Assembly: GCF_000328525.1 (NCBI RefSeq) | Contig: NC_019964.1 | Coordinates: 1,984,001-2,048,000, forward strand | Length of the DNA stretch: 64,000 bases | Direction: 5' to 3' | Origin: Halovivax ruber XH-70 | Lineage (GTDB): Archaea > Halobacteriota > Halobacteria > Halobacteriales > Natrialbaceae | Part shown: positions 35,593-44,612 of the stretch, one piece after another | Layout of the letters: every line of letters starts with the position of its first letter | How positions within the stretch are numbered: position 1 is the stretch's first letter | Position numbers and translations under genes: made by a program | Notes under the pieces: generated by a model | The model's database searches: none | Told to the model about the DNA's origin: nothing | What the model saw: only the letters and a program-made list of their open reading frames with translations

Positions 35593-36297
35593 CTACCAGA
35601 GCGGGACGGTCACGAGGAGCACCGAGAGCACGAGAACCAGTCCGTCGGCCCGGGCGAACGACAGTGGTGGGAGCGTCGGATTCCAGGCGAAACACCGCGC
35701 CTGCAGGGCGACGGAGAGGCGATCCGCGCGCACGAAGGCCCTGGTGAGTCCGCGACTGCTCAGCACCACTGCTCGCTCGGTGGCGGTGCGCTCGGTTCCC
35801 AGGCGGGCTGCCATCGCGTCCCTGATCGTCCCGATGTCACGCCGGAGGATAGGGACGAAGCGGAAGACGAGTGAGACGCCGATCCCGAGGAGCCGCCCCG
35901 GCGTTCCGGGGACGAGCGACTGGATCGCCGCACGGGAGTGGCGCACGGGTGTCGACCGGACGTAGGCGGCACTGACGAGGAGGACGAGTCCGACTCCGTA
36001 CGCCGCGTGCGCAGTCCGAACCGCGTCCGCGAGGTCGATCCACGGCGGCCCGATCGTCACCGCAGCAATCAGGACCGAGAGACACAGAATGCCGAATGGG
36101 TAGCGATAGCCGAACAGTACACGAACGGGCGACAGGTTCGCACTCAGCAGGACACCGAGTGCGAGGAGCGTGAGTGCTCCGAGGGGCGCCAGCGCTGGAC
36201 GAGAGATGGCCGCAACCGCGAACGCGACCTGAAAGGCCAGTTTCGCACGCGGATCGAGCGCGTGTGCGACCGTTTCGTCGGGTTCGTACGAGAGCAT
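35593..36297 (-). CDS. bioN: ECF transporter transmembrane protein (BioN/EcfT)
   Basis: Transmembrane scaffold of an energy-coupling factor importer, 234 residues with about five membrane helices. The coupling motifs are present: VPGTPGRLLGIGVSLVFRFV and the Ala-Arg-Gly-like ARLGTE/ SSRGLTRAFVRA pair that bind the ATPase. It follows the ATPase gene after 3 nt in the operon bioY-bioM-bioN. Confidence 0.9.
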   Translation of the reverse strand: MLSYEPDETVAHALDPRAKLAFQVAFAVAAISRPALAPLGALTLLALGVLLSANLSPVRVLFGYRYPFGILCLSVLIAAVTIGPPWIDLADAVRTAHAAYGVGLVLLVSAAYVRSTPVRHSRAAIQSLVPGTPGRLLGIGVSLVFRFVPILRRDIGTIRDAMAARLGTERTATERAVVLSSRGLTRAFVRADRLSVALQARCFAWNPTLPPLSFARADGLVLVLSVLLVTVPLW

Positions 36298-36300
36298 CGG

Positions 36301-37008
36301 TCACCCCACCGAACCGGCGTCGAATACGTCGGACAGCGATGGGTCAGGGAGTTCGTCAGGTGTCCCGTCGTGGACGAGTCGACCGTCTTCCATCACGACG
36401 ATTCTGTCGGCCAGGTCAACGACACTGCCGGGTGCGTGTGTCGAGACCACGATGCTCGTTCCATCGCGTGAGAGGGCGCGAAGCTGGGCGTGAACGGATT
36501 GGCGCGACGGCCGATCCAGACCGGTGAACGGTTCGTCGAGTACCAGATGGGTCGGCTCCATAGCGAGCACGCCAGCGATAGCGACGCGGGCCTGCTCCCC
36601 GCCGGACAGTTCGTCGATTCGGGCGGTCGCGCGCGCCTGCAGGGAGACAGCTTCGAGCGCCCGCTCGACCCGGTCGTCGATCTCCGCACGGTCGAGGCCG
36701 AGATTCTCCGGGCCGAACGCGACGTCCGAGCCGACGGTCGCCGCGACGAACTGGTCGCGTGGGTGCTGAAACACCATCCCGACTGCGGCACGGGCGGCGA
36801 CGACGTTCGCGTCGACGGCCCGTCCGTTCACCCGGACGGTTCCCGAATCGGGAGCGAGTAACCCGTTCGCGTGCCGGAGGAGTGTCGTCTTGCCGCTGCC
36901 GTTCGGGCCGACGAGAACGACGAATTCACCGTCGTCGATCGTCGTCGAAACTGAATCCAGGACGGGCGTATCCCCGTAGGCGAACGAAACGGTATCGTAT
37001 TCGATCAT
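36301..37008 (-). CDS. bioM: ECF transporter ATP-binding protein (BioM/EcfA)
   Basis: ABC ATPase powering biotin uptake, 235 residues. Walker A GPNGSGKTT (about 34-42), Q-loop VFQHPRDQ, signature ELSGGEQ (about 135), Walker B HLVLDEPFTGLD and H-loop STHAPG are all intact. Q-loop PRDQ form is typical of ECF ATPases. It lies 43 nt after bioY and 3 nt before bioN. Confidence 0.93.
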   Translation of the reverse strand: MIEYDTVSFAYGDTPVLDSVSTTIDDGEFVVLVGPNGSGKTTLLRHANGLLAPDSGTVRVNGRAVDANVVAARAAVGMVFQHPRDQFVAATVGSDVAFGPENLGLDRAEIDDRVERALEAVSLQARATARIDELSGGEQARVAIAGVLAMEPTHLVLDEPFTGLDRPSRQSVHAQLRALSRDGTSIVVSTHAPGSVVDLADRIVVMEDGRLVHDGTPDELPDPSLSDVFDAGSVG

Positions 37009-37051
37009 TGGATGGGTAGCGTGGCAGTTCGAATCCGCCGGAGGAGTGTGT

Positions 37052-37708
37052 TCACGACAGGTCGAACCGACCGTCTCTGACGATGGCTATCGCTGCTGCC
37101 ATCTTCAGCACTTCACCGACGACGAACGGAGCGACGTACTGGGCGGCCGCCTCGACAGGTGAGAGCGACAGCAGCCACATCGCGTATCCTGCACCGATCC
37201 CGTACACGACGAGCGTTCCGACCGCGAGGGCGACGACGAGTCGTCCCAGTCCCACAGTCGCGGGGTCGCCAACCGCGAGCGAATCGAAGAATCCGCCGGC
37301 GGGTATCTCGTCCGCGGTCGGATCGATCGGCCCGAGCCCGAAGCCGTTTCGTCCGTGTACGAGCGCCCCGATGACGAACGCGGCGATCGGATACGACCAG
37401 AGAAAGCCACCTGTGACTCCGAACAGATGGCCGACCCCGGCGTGACCGCCGGCGAAAACCGGTGCCCCCGCACCACCCGCGGCGAGGTACAGGAGCAACG
37501 ATACCGACCCCCAGATCGGGCCGAGATAGAGGCCAGCGAGAAAGACGAACAGGACCTGTAGCGTAATCGATGCCGGAGAAAACGGATTCGGAATGGCGAC
37601 GAACGCCGTCGCTCCGGTCAATGCAGCCAGCAACGCCGCCCGGGCGAACGGGCGGACGATCGACTCCGGGACGAGCGCCACGGAGTCGTACTCGTGTTCG
37701 GTCGACAT
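37052..37708 (-). CDS. bioY: Biotin transporter substrate-binding protein BioY
   Basis: S component of the biotin ECF importer. The 218 residues from ATG 37708 have six predicted membrane helices. Family motifs: TGATAFVAIPNPFSPASITL, FLAGLYLGPIWGS, GGAGAPVFAGG with VTGGFLWSYP (the biotin-binding G-rich loops), and VGEVLKMAAAIAI near the end. A GTG/ATG three codons upstream (37717) is less likely because the operator and TATA element sit just before 37708. First gene of the operon. Confidence 0.94.
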   Translation of the reverse strand: MSTEHEYDSVALVPESIVRPFARAALLAALTGATAFVAIPNPFSPASITLQVLFVFLAGLYLGPIWGSVSLLLYLAAGGAGAPVFAGGHAGVGHLFGVTGGFLWSYPIAAFVIGALVHGRNGFGLGPIDPTADEIPAGGFFDSLAVGDPATVGLGRLVVALAVGTLVVYGIGAGYAMWLLSLSPVEAAAQYVAPFVVGEVLKMAAAIAIVRDGRFDLS

Positions 37709-37721
37709 GCCCGGCACTGTC

Positions 37722-37753
37722 TCGTAAACCGACCTAATAGCTTCGGTTTACGA
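37722..37753 (-). promoter_or_regulatory. BirA biotin operator overlapping the bioY TATA element
   Basis: TCGTAAACC (37722-37730) and its exact inverse GGTTTACGA (37745-37753) are separated by 14 bp, matching the known 9-14-9 architecture and GTAAACC/GGTTTAC half-sites of the BirA operator described for bacteria and some archaea. The spacer holds CTATTAG (minus strand, 37734-37740), a TATA-like element 26-32 nt before the bioY ATG. A BirA dimer charged with biotinyl-AMP would therefore block TBP binding and shut off uptake. The birA gene is not in the window. Confidence 0.85.
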
Positions 37754-37791
37754 AAGGGCAATCGTGTGAACGCCGTCGAAAACCGACGCTA

Positions 37792-38082
37792 TCAGTGGTG
37801 GTGGCCCGTCGCTTCGGCGTAGCTCACGCCGAATCGCTCTTCGAACAGCTCCATGACGAGTTCTTCCTGCGCTTCGAGGTCGTCGTCGGCGTCCTCCCCG
37901 TGGTGAACGAGGTGATGCGCGCGACTCGCGAACGACAGGAGGGTGATGTCGCCGACCGTCTCGGCAGGAGACTGGTCGCCCTCAGCGAGCAAGTCGACGA
38001 GTCCAGCGGGAATGGTCACGTCGTCGGCGTCGCCCGCTTCGGATTCGATACTGAACGTCGTGGTCTCGATCTGATCTGCCAT
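37792..38082 (-). CDS. Small acidic haloarchaeal protein with His-rich tail
   Basis: The product is 96 residues from ATG 38082 (ADQIETTTFSIES). It has strands in the first half, a central helical part (SFASRAHHLVHHGEDADDDL) and a helical end (EELVMELFEERFGVSYAEA) finishing in GHHH. It resembles conserved, unassigned haloarchaeal proteins of similar size; I do not recognise a function. The histidine cluster might bind metal. The upstream open frame to 38157 is not convincing. Confidence 0.7.
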   Translation of the reverse strand: MADQIETTTFSIESEAGDADDVTIPAGLVDLLAEGDQSPAETVGDITLLSFASRAHHLVHHGEDADDDLEAQEELVMELFEERFGVSYAEATGHHH

Positions 38083-38187
38083 ACGGCTACACTGACGGCC
38101 CAGCCTAAAGGTCCTGCGGCTACGCGCCGGAACACACGCGAACGCGCCACCGGTCATCGCTCATCTCGCCGAAATGTCGAGATCGGC

Positions 38188-38643
38188 TCACGCCGAGGCA
38201 GCGAGTTCCCGTACCTCGTCCCAGCGCCCGTTCGATTCGAGTTTCGTCTGGAGTTCGCTCGCGTACTCCTGGGCGAGCCGATCTGCAGCCGTACGCTCCG
38301 CATCGGTGATGCCGTCGTCGTCACTCCCCAGTCCGAATGCGGACTTGATCGAGTCGAAGAGCCCACCGCCAGAATCGGCGGCGTCACGCCGAGCAGTCCC
38401 GCCGAAACCGGCCGGCTGGGACGCTGCCGAATCGAACTCAGCGAGGACGTGTTCGACCTGCTCCGTGTTCGCGACCAGCGTCGCCTGATCCGAATCGGTT
38501 GGGCGTTCGATCTCGAACGTCGTCGCCGTCATGATGAGCGACCACTCCTGATTCGAAAACTGCGAGTCGACGACACGATCGGCGAATTCGCGATCCAGTG
38601 CCATCCGTTCTCCGACGATGTGATCCGTCCAGGATTCCGACAT
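38188..38643 (-). CDS. Conserved haloarchaeal protein, DUF5799-like
   Basis: The product is 151 residues from ATG 38643 (SESWTDHIVGERMALDREF). The N-terminal 75 residues are the conserved part (FSNQEWSLIMTATTFEIERP); a Ser/Gly-rich hinge follows, with LFDSIKSAFGLG, then a terminal helix (AQEYASELQTKLESNGRW). It appears to belong to a halophile-restricted family (possibly DUF5799) without known function. It has no membrane segment. Confidence 0.7.
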   Translation of the reverse strand: MSESWTDHIVGERMALDREFADRVVDSQFSNQEWSLIMTATTFEIERPTDSDQATLVANTEQVEHVLAEFDSAASQPAGFGGTARRDAADSGGGLFDSIKSAFGLGSDDDGITDAERTAADRLAQEYASELQTKLESNGRWDEVRELAASA

Positions 38644-38772
38644 GGGCGTGCTTTCCCGTGAGCGGATTTCAGGGTTTCCCCGATGGCCGGGGAACCACAC
38701 CCGGGCGACGAGACAAAAACTGCCAAAAACGAACCGCGACTGCGGACCGAGTCGAAGTCGGTGTCGGTCGGG

Positions 38773-39153
38773 TTACAGAGAGATGTCGGCGTGCAGCTGG
38801 GGCTTGACCGCGTCGTGGACCTTGCACAGTTCGTTCGCCCGGTCGATCACCGCGTTGGCCGTCTCCTCGTCCAGTTCGGGGTCGACGCCGACGTCGAACA
38901 AGACCGACGCCAGTTTGTCGTCGTCGTTCAGTTCGCCGTCGGCGTCGATCTGGATACGACCGAGGTCGCCCGCGTCTCGCTGTTCGGCGGCGACGCGAAG
39001 CGCGGGAACGTAACAGGACGCGTACGCACCGAGCAGCGCCTCCAGCGTGTCCGGCCCCGTTTCGCCGGTCGCGTCGACCGTCCACTCGAAGTCGTCGGTG
39101 CTGTTCGTCGAGTCGTAGCCCTCGTCGGAGACCGTGGTCACGTTCTTTGACAT
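38773..39153 (-). CDS. OsmC family protein
   Basis: Peroxiredoxin-like OsmC/Ohr superfamily member, 126 residues from ATG 39153. The family helix with a catalytic-type Cys is visible: ALLGAYASCYVPALRVAAEQ near residue 45; the second Cys is in ANELCKVHDAV near 110. These two Cys positions match the redox pair of OsmC proteins that reduce organic hydroperoxides. The much longer open frame upstream is antisense to other sequence and is not part of the gene. Confidence 0.88.
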   Translation of the reverse strand: MSKNVTTVSDEGYDSTNSTDDFEWTVDATGETGPDTLEALLGAYASCYVPALRVAAEQRDAGDLGRIQIDADGELNDDDKLASVLFDVGVDPELDEETANAVIDRANELCKVHDAVKPQLHADISL

Positions 39154-39293
39154 GCAGGTCTGACTGACGACGGCCCGACGTGTAAACGTTGTTCTCTGGG
39201 GCGGACTACCAGCGGTCCAGAGAACATGCCGAGCGGGTCCGCGTCGATGGTGACCGGAAACCAGTCGAACGAATTTCGAACGGGTCGGCCGGG

Positions 39294-40016
39294 TCAGGAG
39301 AGGTCGAACGACTCGTCCCCGTCGAGCGTGACGACCGCGGCGTCCGAACCGGTCCGCTCGACGGCGGCGGCGAAGTCGGCCGGATCCTGCTCGATCGGCG
39401 GGAACGTGTCGTAGTGCTGCGGGAAGGCGTAGTCGACGTCGAGCCAGTCGACGGCGATCGCGGCCTGGGTCGGCCCCATCGTGAAGTGGTCGCCGATCGG
39501 GACGGCGACCGCGTCCGGATCGAGAGACGGCGCCACGACGTCTCGGAGTTCGCTGAACAGGCTCGTGTCGCCAGTGTGGTAGAACGTCGTCGTGTCCGCC
39601 TCGTCGTCGGTCGGGTCCGCGTCGCTGATCAGGAAGCCCGCAGGCATCCCGGCGCTCGACTCGTAGTCGGTCATGATGCCGTTCGTGTGGTCGGCGCGCT
39701 GCATGGTGACGAACGCGTCGCCGCACTCGACGGTCCCGCCGAGATTCATCCCCATCCCACCGACGGCGTCCTCGAACCCGAACTCGTCCTCGCAGTAGGC
39801 GACGAGTTCTGGCGTCGCGACGAGCGTCGCATCCGCGAATTCGCTCGCATCGGCGATGTGATCCGCGTGCCCGTGCGTGAGGAGCACGTAATCCGGTTCC
39901 AGAACGTCAGTCGGATCGAGGTCCGTCTTCGGATTGTCGAAGAAGGGATCGATCAGCAGGTCGGTTTCGCCGACCGTGACGTGCCACGTCGAGTGGCCGT
40001 GCCAGGTGAGTTCCAT
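39294..40016 (-). CDS. MBL-fold metal-dependent hydrolase (UPF0173 type)
   Basis: Metallo-beta-lactamase-fold hydrolase, 240 residues. Metal ligands: HGHADH (HxHxDH motif, about residues 50-55), a later ADHTNG, HTGDTS and a terminal PQHYDTFP. This pattern matches the UPF0173/UlaG-like group whose substrate is unknown. ATG 40016 ([13 protein letters not shown]) is preferred over a GTG two codons earlier since the family starts there. Confidence 0.88.
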   Translation of the reverse strand: MELTWHGHSTWHVTVGETDLLIDPFFDNPKTDLDPTDVLEPDYVLLTHGHADHIADASEFADATLVATPELVAYCEDEFGFEDAVGGMGMNLGGTVECGDAFVTMQRADHTNGIMTDYESSAGMPAGFLISDADPTDDEADTTTFYHTGDTSLFSELRDVVAPSLDPDAVAVPIGDHFTMGPTQAAIAVDWLDVDYAFPQHYDTFPPIEQDPADFAAAVERTGSDAAVVTLDGDESFDLS

Positions 40017-40120
40017 AGACACGAGGGACTTTTCCTCATATCAACTTAAAACTACGAGATGGGCAAAGGGATCCCGTCGAATAGGCCGATTTATTCCCCG
40101 GGGTGACGAATCGGTGGCCG

Positions 40121-40384
40121 ATGCTCACGCTGGACCTCGACCCGTTCATGGTCGAACTGAAGGAAGGCTCGATTCGAAACGTCGGGCCGACGAACAAGGA
40201 GACGACGGTCAAGCTCTTCGACGTCGAGGACGCGACCGCTCGCGAGTTCGGCGATAAACGAGTCAAGCTCGCGTTCACCGACGGCGAGGGAAACGAGGTG
40301 GAAGTCGCCCTGTTCCCAGCGGAGATCGAGTCGCTGCAAGCGGCGTTCGACGAGCTGGTCGAGGAGTCGCCAGTCTTCGAGTAG
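40121..40384 (+). CDS. Small uncharacterised haloarchaeal protein
   Basis: The product is 87 residues from ATG 40121. It appears to be an alpha/beta protein: LTLDLDPFMVELKEGSIRNV, a basic-acidic strand region (KRVKLAFTDGEGNEVEVALF), and a terminal amphipathic helix (IESLQAAFDELVEES). TTTATT about 28-31 nt upstream suits a leaderless promoter. It is convergent with nothing and stands alone. Function not recognised. Confidence 0.75.
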   Translation: MLTLDLDPFMVELKEGSIRNVGPTNKETTVKLFDVEDATAREFGDKRVKLAFTDGEGNEVEVALFPAEIESLQAAFDELVEESPVFE

Positions 40385-40571
40385 GGTGCGCTCGGCCGTC
40401 CGTCCAGTCGGCAACAGGCCATGACGAGGCCCCATCTGAGACGGGAGCGACGTAATAGGGGTGTTCGACGGAATAAGGCTTTCTGCGGCCTGAGGAGTCC
40501 AGATCTCAGTCGCCAATGTCGCGAGCGTGATTCGACAACCGTTTTACGCTCAACCCATTCTACCCGGGTAG

Positions 40572-42758
40572 ATGGGTACCTGCATCATCTGCGACACGCC
40601 TGTCGACGGTGAGGTTTGCGAGGTCCACGAGGAGGACGTCTGTTTCGTCTTCCGTGGCGACGAACCCTCGCAGCTGACCCCGAACCGATACTACCGGGGC
40701 ACCGTCGACGGCTACGCCGACTTCGGCGTCTTCGTCGATATCGGCCCCCGTGTCACCGGCCTGTTGCATCGAAGCGAACTGGACAGTCGACTCGAGAGTC
40801 TCGACTGGGAACCGGGCGACACCGTGTTCGTCCAGGTCCTCTCGGTCCGCGACAACGGAAACGTCGACCTCGGCTGGTCCATCCGTGAATCGGCCGACGA
40901 GTTCCGCGGCACGATCGTCGACGATCCCGACGAGGGCGAGCACCGCCTCGAGGACGAGGCGGACGACACGCCCACAGACGGGACGACGGCGGACGCCGAA
41001 GCGGAATCGGCAGCCGAGGCGGAATCGACGACCGGAACGGACTCGACGGCCGAATCGGACGATCGTGAGGCGCCGAATACCGAATCTGCGGCACAGAACC
41101 AGGACGCGACCGCCAGTGCGGCGACCGCCGGGACGGCCGGCGGGACCAGCACAACCGACGCTGGCGCCGTCGCAACCGGGAGCGCCGGAGCTGTGGCCGT
41201 CACCGAAGAAGACGACCCGGATCGGTCGGGCTCCGACGACGCCGACGCGAAACTCGCCCGCGCGACGGTCGACTCGCTCGAGGACCGCCTCGGGACGATC
41301 GTTCGCCTCGAAGGTGAGATCACGAGCGTCCGACAGACGAGCGGACCGACCGTCTTCGAACTCAAAGACGAGACCGGCATCGTCGAGTGCGCCGCCTTCG
41401 AAGAGGCTGGCGTCCGCGCGTATCCCGACGTCGACGTCGACGACATCGTCTCACTCGAAGGCGAGGTCGAACGACACAACGGCGACCTCCAGATCGAGAC
41501 CGAGGCGCTCACCGTCCAGACGGACGAGGACGCGACCGAGATTCACGACCGACTCGAGGCCGCGATCGAAGACGAAGCCCGCCCGGCGGCGATCGAGCCG
41601 TTCGGCGAACTGGACGCCGTCACCGCCGTCGAATCCGAGCTGGCCGACGCCGCGACCGCGATCCGACGCGCCGTCATGGAGAGTCGACCCGTCGTGATTC
41701 GCCACAGCGATACGGCCGACGGCTACACGGCCGCCGCGGGGCTCGAACACGCGATCCTCCCGCTGATTCGCGAGAAACACACCCGGGACGACGCCGTCTA
41801 CCACTACGTCGAGCGCCGCCCGTTAGAGGGCAGTCGCTACGAGATGAACGACGCGACCGGTGACGTCACGTCGCTGCTCGACGCGCAGAACCGCCACGAC
41901 GAACTGGTTCCGCTGGTCGTCGTGGTCGATGCCGGCAGTACCGACGCCTCGCGTGAGGCCTACGAACTGCTCGACCGCTACGGCGCCGACCACCTCGTCG
42001 TCGACGGCGGCCGTGCCGACGACCTCTCCGACGCCGTGACGACGACCGTCACACCGGCTACCCAGGGCGCCTCCGTCGACGACTGTACGACCACGGCACT
42101 GGCCGCGACGCTCGCGTCCGCCGTCAACCCCGACGTCCGCGACGACCTGGCCCACCTCCCGGCGCTTTCCTACTGGGAGGAGCCGCCGACCGCGTTCGTC
42201 GACCTGGCGACCGACGCCGGGTACGACGCGACCGGCCTCGAAGACCGTCGCAACGCCGTCGCGCTCGAGGCACACTATCAGTCGTACAACGACAAACGCG
42301 AACTGATCGCCGATCTGCTGTTCGACCCTGACGGCGATCTCGCAGCCCACGTCTCCGAGCAGTTCCGCGACAAACTCGAGACCGAACTCGAGACCGCTCG
42401 CGAGAACGCCGGCGTGCGCGGGACGAACGGCGTGACGATCACCGTCCTCGACACGGCGAAGTACACCCACCGCTTCGACTTCCCACCGACTGGCCTGCTC
42501 TTAGACGAGCTCCACCGTCGGGAGCGCAACCGGACGGAACCGCCGTTCGTCACCCTGGGCGTCGACGAGACCGAACTGCACGTCCGGGCGACCGACGCGG
42601 TCGACGTGCGTGACCTCGGCGACGCGATCGCGAGCGCCGTCCCAAACGCCGGCGTCCACACCGTCGGCGGCGCCGACGGCCACGTCGAGTTCCTCAAAGG
42701 CGAGCGCGCGGCCGTCCACGACGCGGCGATCGACGCACTCGGCGAGCTGCTCTCCTAG
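40572..42758 (+). CDS. RecJ-like DHH-family protein with zinc finger, S1 and OB domains
   Basis: The 728-residue protein has, in order: a cysteine cluster CIICD...C...CF (residues 4-24), an S1 RNA-binding domain (about 38-105; GTVDGYADFGVFVDIGP), an acidic Ala/Thr-rich linker (about 115-220), an OB-fold domain (about 235-320), and a RecJ-like phosphoesterase core (about 350-730). Motif I is HSDTADGYTA, but the position of the diagnostic DHH reads DGG (VVDGGRADD), so the metal site seems incomplete and catalysis is doubtful. It resembles the haloarchaeal RecJ-like group. TTTTACG near 40540 is a plausible TATA element. It may assist replication or repair complexes. Confidence 0.85.
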   Translation: MGTCIICDTPVDGEVCEVHEEDVCFVFRGDEPSQLTPNRYYRGTVDGYADFGVFVDIGPRVTGLLHRSELDSRLESLDWEPGDTVFVQVLSVRDNGNVDLGWSIRESADEFRGTIVDDPDEGEHRLEDEADDTPTDGTTADAEAESAAEAESTTGTDSTAESDDREAPNTESAAQNQDATASAATAGTAGGTSTTDAGAVATGSAGAVAVTEEDDPDRSGSDDADAKLARATVDSLEDRLGTIVRLEGEITSVRQTSGPTVFELKDETGIVECAAFEEAGVRAYPDVDVDDIVSLEGEVERHNGDLQIETEALTVQTDEDATEIHDRLEAAIEDEARPAAIEPFGELDAVTAVESELADAATAIRRAVMESRPVVIRHSDTADGYTAAAGLEHAILPLIREKHTRDDAVYHYVERRPLEGSRYEMNDATGDVTSLLDAQNRHDELVPLVVVVDAGSTDASREAYELLDRYGADHLVVDGGRADDLSDAVTTTVTPATQGASVDDCTTTALAATLASAVNPDVRDDLAHLPALSYWEEPPTAFVDLATDAGYDATGLEDRRNAVALEAHYQSYNDKRELIADLLFDPDGDLAAHVSEQFRDKLETELETARENAGVRGTNGVTITVLDTAKYTHRFDFPPTGLLLDELHRRERNRTEPPFVTLGVDETELHVRATDAVDVRDLGDAIASAVPNAGVHTVGGADGHVEFLKGERAAVHDAAIDALGELLS

Positions 42759-42786
42759 GATCACCACCTCCTGCGGATCGAGACGC

Positions 42787-42806
42787 CCGATAGCTCGTGC
42801 TATCGG
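42787..42806 (+). terminator. Hairpin between the RecJ-like gene and elp3
   Basis: CCGATAGC and GCTATCGG form a perfect 8-bp stem with a TCGT loop, 28 nt after the RecJ-like stop codon and just before the elp3 TATA element. No T run follows directly, so it may be an end-processing signal or an operator rather than an intrinsic terminator. Confidence 0.4.
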
Positions 42807-42846
42807 TCCGATACGCTTATTCGCGGTCGTCCACCACCATGGCGTA

Positions 42847-44562
42847 GTGAGTACCGAGACGTCCGATCCGACCGAGACGGAGGCGTTCGAGCGGGTCTGT
42901 GAGACGCTGGTCGAGCGGATTCTCTCGGGCGATGTCGAGCGCGACGACGTCGAGTCGGCGAAACTACAGGCGTGTTCCGAGCACTCCGCGCCGAAGGTGC
43001 CGAAGAACGCGGAACTGCTCGAGTACGCCCCGAACGAGCATCGCGAGACACTCGAATCGGTCCTGCAACGAAAGCCGGTCAGGACGGCCTCGGGCGTCTC
43101 GCCCGTCGCGATCATGACCTCGCCCGAGCGCTGCCCGCACGGGAAGTGTCTGTACTGCCCCGGCGGTCCCGACTCGGAGTTCTCCTCCTCGCAAAGTTAC
43201 ACCGGACAGGAACCAGCGGCGGCTCGCGGGGTCCAGAACGATTACGACCCCTACGGCCAGGTCACCCTCCGCCTGGAGCAGTTACGCCAGATCGGCCACC
43301 CCGTCGACAAGGTCGAGCTCATTCTGATGGGCGGAACGATGACAGCACGGAGTCACGACTATCAGGAGTGGTTCGTCAAGCGGGCGCTCGAGGCGATGAA
43401 CGACTACGACGTCGAGAAAGCGCCCGAGCCCGCCGAGGGAGTGAGCTTCGCGCAAGATCCCGACGAGTACGAGTGGCGGTACACAGAAGACGTAATCGCC
43501 GAAAACGAGACGAACGAGATCCGTAACATCGGGACCACGTTCGAGACCAAGCCCGACTGGTGCGACCCGGAGCAAATCGACCGCATGCTCGATCTCGGGG
43601 GGACGAAGGTCGAGGTGGGCGTCCAGACCACCTACGAGCGCATCAACCGCGAGATGCACCGTGGCCACGGTATTCAGGAGTCGATCGACGCCAACCGCCG
43701 ACTGCGCGACGCGGCGTTCAAGGTCGGGTTCCACATGATGCCCGGCCAGCCGGGGATGAGCAAAGAGATGTGCCTCGAGGACTTCCGCGAACTCTTCGCA
43801 AACGACGACTGGAAGCCCGATTACCTGAAGATCTACCCGACGCTCGTCGTCCGCGGCACCGCCACCTACGACTGGTGGCACCGAGACGAGTACGACCCCC
43901 TGACGAACGACGAGGCGGCCGACCTGGTCGCCGAGATCAAGGACATGATCCCGCGCTACACGCGCCTCCAGCGCGTCCAGCGGGACATCCCCGCGGACTT
44001 CATCGACGCCGGCGTCTGGAAGTCGAACCTGCGCCAGCTCGCCAGACAGCGCATGGACGAACACGGCTGGTCCTGTGACTGTATCCGGTGTCGCGAAGTG
44101 GGGATGAACGACGCGGAGCCCGAAACCGTCGACCTGGACGTGATGACCTACGAGGCCTGCGGCGGCACGGAGCACTTCATCTCCATCGAGGACTTCGACC
44201 AGGACCTCCTGATCGGCTTCTGCCGGCTTCGCTTCCCGAACGACCCCGTTCGCCCAGAACTCGAGGATGCCGCGTTGATCCGCGAGCTTCACGTCTACGG
44301 CAGCGAGGTGAGCGTCGGAAGCGAGCCGCGAAGCAGCTCGGACGCCGCGAGCGGACAGGGCCCGCAAGCGAGCGACGCGGAGGGCGGCGGCCAGCACCAG
44401 CACCGGGGCTACGGCCGTCGGCTGATGGAGCGAGCCGAAGCGCTCGCCACCGACGCCGGATTTTCTAAGCTCTCGGTGATCTCCGGTATCGGCGCCCGTG
44501 AGTACTACCGCGAGAAACTCGGCTATCACCAGGACGGCCCGTACGTGAGCAAGCGGCTCTAG
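42847..44562 (+). CDS. elp3: tRNA uridine(34) acetyltransferase/radical SAM Elp3
   Basis: Archaeal Elp3, which makes the 5-carboxymethyl group on the wobble uridine using acetyl-CoA and AdoMet radical chemistry. The start is GTG 42847 (STETSDPTETEAFERV), with CTTATTC about 28 nt upstream. The 571 residues contain the radical SAM cluster CPHGKCLYCPGG (near residue 95), GTTFETKPDWCDPEQID and VGVQTTYERIN, and a C-terminal GNAT acetyltransferase domain with RGYGRRLMERAE and the late GIGAREYYREKLGY. The longer open frame upstream overlaps the RecJ-like gene and is rejected. Confidence 0.95.
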   Translation: MSTETSDPTETEAFERVCETLVERILSGDVERDDVESAKLQACSEHSAPKVPKNAELLEYAPNEHRETLESVLQRKPVRTASGVSPVAIMTSPERCPHGKCLYCPGGPDSEFSSSQSYTGQEPAAARGVQNDYDPYGQVTLRLEQLRQIGHPVDKVELILMGGTMTARSHDYQEWFVKRALEAMNDYDVEKAPEPAEGVSFAQDPDEYEWRYTEDVIAENETNEIRNIGTTFETKPDWCDPEQIDRMLDLGGTKVEVGVQTTYERINREMHRGHGIQESIDANRRLRDAAFKVGFHMMPGQPGMSKEMCLEDFRELFANDDWKPDYLKIYPTLVVRGTATYDWWHRDEYDPLTNDEAADLVAEIKDMIPRYTRLQRVQRDIPADFIDAGVWKSNLRQLARQRMDEHGWSCDCIRCREVGMNDAEPETVDLDVMTYEACGGTEHFISIEDFDQDLLIGFCRLRFPNDPVRPELEDAALIRELHVYGSEVSVGSEPRSSSDAASGQGPQASDAEGGGQHQHRGYGRRLMERAEALATDAGFSKLSVISGIGAREYYREKLGYHQDGPYVSKRL

Positions 44563-44612
44563 GCAGGCTCCCTCGCGTCTCGGGCGATCGACGGACTGCC
44601 CCTGCTAACCGC

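Noticed and set aside
38773-39726. A 317-codon minus-strand frame extending upstream of the OsmC gene
   Set aside because: The part above 39153 is antisense-type Arg-rich sequence over the MBL hydrolase gene. The OsmC family start fits ATG 39153.
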